Source of the DNA: Dictyobacter formicarum
GTDB taxonomy: Bacteria > Chloroflexota > Ktedonobacteria > Ktedonobacterales > Ktedonobacteraceae
Direction: 5' to 3'
Assembly (NCBI RefSeq): GCF_016587435.1
Contig: NZ_BNJJ01000010.1
Span: 186,001 to 250,000 of the forward strand
Length of the DNA stretch: 64,000 bases
Positions 60,282-64,000 of the stretch are shown piece by piece (within the stretch, counting starts at the first letter, position 1; each line of letters opens with the position of its first letter). The notes below the pieces were generated by a model that saw only the letters and a list, made by a program, of their open reading frames with translations, searched no databases and had not been told where the DNA came from. The translations under genes and the position numbers were made by a program.

Positions 60282-62291
60282 ATGGGGTATGAGATGCAGC
60301 CCTCGTTCCTGAGGCGCAGGGTGCTGGTGGCGGTAGCTCCAGACGACATGCAGGCGATCGAGCTTGTCAAAGCCATGCGTGCTCTGGGTTTAACAGTAAT
60401 TATTGCGGCGACTATCGGTTTAGCATCTCAAGCAGATGACGTGGCGGTCTGTGTGGTCGTATTGCATCCCGACAGGTGGCGTAGTGTCCCCTCGGTCATG
60501 ACCGCCATGCGCAGGAATCCACGCTTTATGATTCCTGTGCTGGAAGAGCCAATGAGCCTGCCCCGGGCCGCCTGGGCAACCGAGCCATTTTATCTAGCTG
60601 AAGAGATGCTGGCCGAAACGGCGAAAGCCCTGGTGACCCTGATTCGCCATCACTTGCAAACGGTGTCGGAACAAGAGGTCAATGTGCTTATGCAAGAACG
60701 CGCCGGTAGCAATCCCTGGCTGCGTGAGCTCGAGGAGTCTGCCAGTGCTGCCTGGTTACGCGAGCCCGAAATAGTGAGCAGTGCCCCCGCGCACAAAAAA
60801 AGGCCCGGCAGCAATCTGGCCCATTATATTCAACTCTGCTGGCCGCTGGCCTTTATCCTCTGCATCAGTTTCCTGACCTACTATTTTTTCCAGCTTTCAG
60901 TCACCACAAACACCGAGGCTACCACGCCCATGGCTACCACCTCGACCTGGCGCAATCACGTCTACTCAACGATTGTGCCGGGCCAGGAATGTGACACGGG
61001 TGGCGCCGACTGGGAAGTGCCTGATTATTACAAAGGGATAGCTACGCCGACCGCTAGTGATCCGGTCACGGCGACTCCTCGCCAGAGCACGCCGACGCCT
61101 CAGTTGATCCTGGATAACTCAATTGTCACCACATGTCAGCAAGATGGTGTACTACTCACCCATACCAGTCATTATGCGGCCTTTGCCTCCATGATCTTTA
61201 CCAGTCGGGGCCTGCCCCTACCACATCACTACAGTACCCAGATTATGGCCAGCGTGGTCAATACCAGCAAGGCCGCCGTCTTTAAACTGGGTGTGCGCGA
61301 CCAGAGCGGCTCGGACATGAGTGGCACCGAGCTTGGCTACGGCAACGACGTATTGCAGGTTGGCATCAATGGTGCCTGGGAGATCGTGCGCTATAATAAT
61401 ACAACCAACGCTATCGATGTACGCTACGCCCGTGGCTTTGTCCCGGCCGCTCAGAACTACATACTGGCGGCCGACGTCAATGGGCCGGCGATGACCTTTA
61501 CTATCAACCAGCATACTGTAGCCACGATTATCGACACCACCTACCCAGATAGTTACGGTATCTCCTTTGGACTGAGCGATGCTGGCGCTAAGGAGCCGCC
61601 CAGCGCCCTCTTTTCCCATTTCACCTATACGCCCCTGCCAGATAGCTTGCCAAAAAATGATGCCGAGGTTCGCAGTACCGCTTACGCGCAGGCCAATGCC
61701 GCAGCCAATCAACTGAGGCGGCAGTCCTACAGCGCTCTGGTGCCCGGCTTTGCCTGTGACCACGGCCAGGGACAATGGCAACCGACCAGCGAGATCGAGG
61801 GGTATATAACTACCCACTGCCTGGCGCAGGGACTTAGCGTAGAGCAGAAAGCGCATATCAAGAACATGGGGCGCATCCCATTCTATGGCCTGGATGGGTT
61901 CGTGTACGGCAATTATTGCGTCAAGGTTGATGTAGACTTGAAAAGATCCAACGACAACTGGGCCGGATTGAGCACGCGCATAAATACACAGGGAGCCAGC
62001 TATACGTTTCTGATACGCAATGACGGTAACTGGAAAATAGTGCGCTACGATAATAATGGTGCCGGCTATCAACTGGCCGCCGGCCGCGTAGCCCCGCGTG
62101 ACAGCTATACTCTTGAGGCTGAAAGCAACGTGGACAACCAGAGCTTACAGATTGATAGCGTACCAGTCGCCTCTGTCCATGATGTGTTTCTGAACACGAC
62201 CGATCATATCGAGCTCAATACGCTGCCCGGCAGCAAGGGGGCGGCTGCAACCACCATCTTTTCAAACTTCACCTTCACACCCCTACCTTGA
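60282..62291 (+). CDS. TIR-like membrane protein with two beta-sandwich repeats
   Basis: A 669-residue protein. Residues 10-105 resemble a degenerate TIR domain (RRRVLVAVAPDDMQAIELVK, then VAVCVVVLHPDRW and FMIPVLEEPMSLP) without an obvious catalytic Glu. A membrane helix follows (WPLAFILCISFLTYYFF, about 187-205). The outer part has two related modules of about 200 residues, each starting YS..VPG..CD and ending FS.FT.TPLP, with shared N.W.IVRY and a LamG/DUF1080-like pattern. The ATG at 60282 follows AGGGAAG. The neighbour on the other strand is a STAND ATPase with a similar C-terminal beta domain. Confidence 0.75.
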   Translation: MGYEMQPSFLRRRVLVAVAPDDMQAIELVKAMRALGLTVIIAATIGLASQADDVAVCVVVLHPDRWRSVPSVMTAMRRNPRFMIPVLEEPMSLPRAAWATEPFYLAEEMLAETAKALVTLIRHHLQTVSEQEVNVLMQERAGSNPWLRELEESASAAWLREPEIVSSAPAHKKRPGSNLAHYIQLCWPLAFILCISFLTYYFFQLSVTTNTEATTPMATTSTWRNHVYSTIVPGQECDTGGADWEVPDYYKGIATPTASDPVTATPRQSTPTPQLILDNSIVTTCQQDGVLLTHTSHYAAFASMIFTSRGLPLPHHYSTQIMASVVNTSKAAVFKLGVRDQSGSDMSGTELGYGNDVLQVGINGAWEIVRYNNTTNAIDVRYARGFVPAAQNYILAADVNGPAMTFTINQHTVATIIDTTYPDSYGISFGLSDAGAKEPPSALFSHFTYTPLPDSLPKNDAEVRSTAYAQANAAANQLRRQSYSALVPGFACDHGQGQWQPTSEIEGYITTHCLAQGLSVEQKAHIKNMGRIPFYGLDGFVYGNYCVKVDVDLKRSNDNWAGLSTRINTQGASYTFLIRNDGNWKIVRYDNNGAGYQLAAGRVAPRDSYTLEAESNVDNQSLQIDSVPVASVHDVFLNTTDHIELNTLPGSKGAAATTIFSNFTFTPLP

Positions 62292-62322
62292 TGACTGTAG
62301 CCAATTATAACGTAGAAGAAGT

Positions 62323-64000
62323 TCAGGCGCTATGTGCCTCCAGGTTTGTGCCATTGAAGGAAAAGACGGCCAGGGCATCGAGGATAAAAGAACCTTTGAC
62401 AACGATGACCTTGAGCGTATGGGGTCCTGGTGCCAGGTTGGTGTGGCTGAACACGATGGTCTGGGTATATTTCTCAACCGAGAAGCGGGCGGTATTGGTG
62501 GTCTGAATGTGGGTATCGTCGATATAGATCTCGATCGCGCCTGTATAGACCGTCGTATCAGAAATGATCTCGATGCCCACGCCGGTAAACTGGCACTGGA
62601 ACGAGGCCCCGGGTGTCTCGGTGAAATGCGCATCATTATTAAAATCGCCGGCATGCTGGCGCGAGGTCCAGTGCCCCTCCTCATTATAGAGGATACGTGG
62701 GTCATTATCATTGATGACCTCGCGCGTCAGGGCATGTTCCGTATCGTGCGTACCAATGCGCTGAAACCACTGACCCGCCTCATGCTGGCGCTCGGTCTTT
62801 TGTAGTAAGTTGACATAACGCTTTAGCAGCGAGACATCAGCATTGGCAGATTCACTAATCCTCTCCTGCAGGGAGATAGCCTGGCGATAGAGCTTTTCAG
62901 CGCGTTCGAATTGATGCTGGTCTTCATAGATTACGGCCAGGTTGCCCAGGTCGGTGGCGACGCCGAGATGTTCGTCCCCATATAGCTGGCGATCGATCTG
63001 GAGTGCCCGCTGATACATTTGTTGCGCCAGCTGATACTGGGTGCGCTCCCTTAGATAGTGACCGGCCTTGCTCAAGAGCTGTGACACCTCATCGCCAGTC
63101 AACTGATAACGATCCATGAGCTTGACGCAGGCTTCAACCTGCGAATAATAGCGCTGGCACTGAGACCAGGTCTCATGCCAGTGGGCAACGGTCACCAGCG
63201 GAAAGGCATGGTTTACCGCGCTAACCGTGCGTTGCGCATACATACGCTGCGTCTCTTCATCCATTGAATCCTGGATCACGGCCTGAACCAGGCGATGGAT
63301 CGAGAGGGCCCCACTATCAGGCTGCGTGCGGATTAGCGAATACTTGCGCAGCTCGCCGATGGCCCGATGCAGCAAAAGTGGATTCTCCTCAAGGGGCGCC
63401 AGCTCGGGGTTAAAATACGCGATGCTCTGTTGCACAAACTCCTCATAGATGCGATCTGGATTGAGGAAGGCGCATAAATAGAGGATCTGCGAGGATGTTG
63501 GCTGTGTCTGCTGGATACGATCAAAAGAGAGTTTCCAGGTGGTCGCCACCGAGAATTGATAATTGCTAGCTACCGAATCGAACTCTTGTAGCACATCCGC
63601 CCGGTGCTCCTGGAATAGCTTCAGGTAGCTGGCCAGGCCACAGCCAGTCTCCTCCAGATACGAAGCGGCTTGATTCAGGGCCAGCGGCAGGTAATCCAGC
63701 TCCTTCGCGATCTCATAGGCCAGCGTCAGCATCACGTCCGGTATCTGTTCCAAAGCAGTCGCAGGTGAAATCATCTGCGCCCGCCGCAGCAGGAGCTGGA
63801 CACTCTCATCAGGCGACATCTCTAACAGCTCAAACGACTGTCCAATCGGGCCAATCACCTGTCGCCGCGTCGTGATCAGGGTATAGCAATTGTCTGGTGG
63901 CAGTAGAAAAGCCTGCAGGTCAGCCGGATTATCGACATTGTCGAGGATCAGCAAGCAGCGTGGATGCACCTTGAACCAGTGGCGCAGCGCCCCGACCGTC
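62323..64000 (-). CDS. NB-ARC/TPR STAND ATPase (5' partial)
   Basis: C-terminal part of a STAND-class signalling ATPase; the frame is open to the window edge, so the effector domain and Walker A lie outside. Walker B is CLLILDNVDNP. YTLITTRRQ is the NB-ARC sensor, and LDYLPLALNQAASYL (GLPLAL-like) follows. A winged helix comes next (ELRKYSLIRTQPDSGALSIH), then TPR repeats (AQQMYQRALQIDRQLYGDEH, RAEKLYRQAISLQERI). The last 120 residues form a carbohydrate-binding-like beta domain (VEIEIISDTTVYTG-like, FVLDAL-like). Such proteins act in regulation or defence; which one cannot be told here. Confidence 0.85.
   Translation of the reverse strand, partial: TVGALRHWFKVHPRCLLILDNVDNPADLQAFLLPPDNCYTLITTRRQVIGPIGQSFELLEMSPDESVQLLLRRAQMISPATALEQIPDVMLTLAYEIAKELDYLPLALNQAASYLEETGCGLASYLKLFQEHRADVLQEFDSVASNYQFSVATTWKLSFDRIQQTQPTSSQILYLCAFLNPDRIYEEFVQQSIAYFNPELAPLEENPLLLHRAIGELRKYSLIRTQPDSGALSIHRLVQAVIQDSMDEETQRMYAQRTVSAVNHAFPLVTVAHWHETWSQCQRYYSQVEACVKLMDRYQLTGDEVSQLLSKAGHYLRERTQYQLAQQMYQRALQIDRQLYGDEHLGVATDLGNLAVIYEDQHQFERAEKLYRQAISLQERISESANADVSLLKRYVNLLQKTERQHEAGQWFQRIGTHDTEHALTREVINDNDPRILYNEEGHWTSRQHAGDFNNDAHFTETPGASFQCQFTGVGIEIISDTTVYTGAIEIYIDDTHIQTTNTARFSVEKYTQTIVFSHTNLAPGPHTLKVIVVKGSFILDALAVFSFNGTNLEAHSA

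Overview
The window most resembles the chromosome of a Ktedonobacteria-type member of Chloroflexota. This is an inference from gene style: several F420-type luciferase-like oxidoreductases, many small methyltransferases, VOC and YCII-type proteins, a Ser/Thr kinase with an extracellular domain, a GxGYxYP protein, and dense dispersed hairpin repeats of the form GGGCGCAAGGCCCGAACCTA. No rRNA operon, prophage, CRISPR array or long biosynthetic cluster is present. The left third and parts of the middle look accessory, with many gene remnants.

Layout. 0-6 kb: 3' end of a GH36 alpha-galactosidase, remnants of an MFS and a MocR gene, a YCII protein, a DUF4331 protein, and an MDR oxidoreductase/LLM oxidoreductase operon. 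6-17 kb: a tRNA with an 8-nt anticodon loop, an unknown 448-aa protein, two methyltransferases plus a fragment of a third, a complete IS4-family element (9286-10923) inserted in a hairpin repeat, a metallophosphatase, an ABM-like protein, VOC and AraC proteins, and an erythromycin-esterase homologue. 17-28 kb: a polytopic membrane esterase with an internal twin-arginine motif, a TetR/FAD monooxygenase operon, a double-HTH MerR regulator, a GxGYxYP protein, an LLM oxidoreductase, an EamA transporter and a methyltransferase. 28-34 kb: a PAS/GAF histidine kinase, a Clp N-domain protein, a divergent VOC/P450 pair and a DinB-like protein. 34-39 kb: a two-gene operon of a baseplate-J-like membrane protein and a frameshifted Ser/Thr kinase carrying a related extracellular domain. 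40-41.3 kb: a REP-associated transposase (RAYT) beside an array of repeats. 42-54 kb: an ATP-grasp enzyme, GNAT, an ECF sigma factor with a divergent ABM-like gene, threonine dehydratase-like enzyme, a 157-bp MITE, a LOG-family protein, and remnants of TnpB and an O-methyltransferase. 54.7-64 kb: nucleoside-permease remnant, glgB, an MFS exporter, a TraR/DksA protein, a TIR-like membrane protein with duplicated beta domains, and a truncated NB-ARC/TPR STAND ATPase.

Two linked observations stand out. First, a sigma factor of ECF41 type (45843-46718) appears to drive a small regulon. The motif KGTCACA-N16-CGTC, the published ECF41 promoter type, occurs before the sigma gene, before the divergent ABM-like gene, and 33 kb away before that gene's paralogue at 12746. 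Second, the IS4 element and the MITE have related ends and sit at the same base of the GGCGCAAGGCC hairpin, each flanked by an 11-bp duplication, so this repeat looks like a preferred target. A RAYT gene of the kind that mobilises REP repeats elsewhere is also present.
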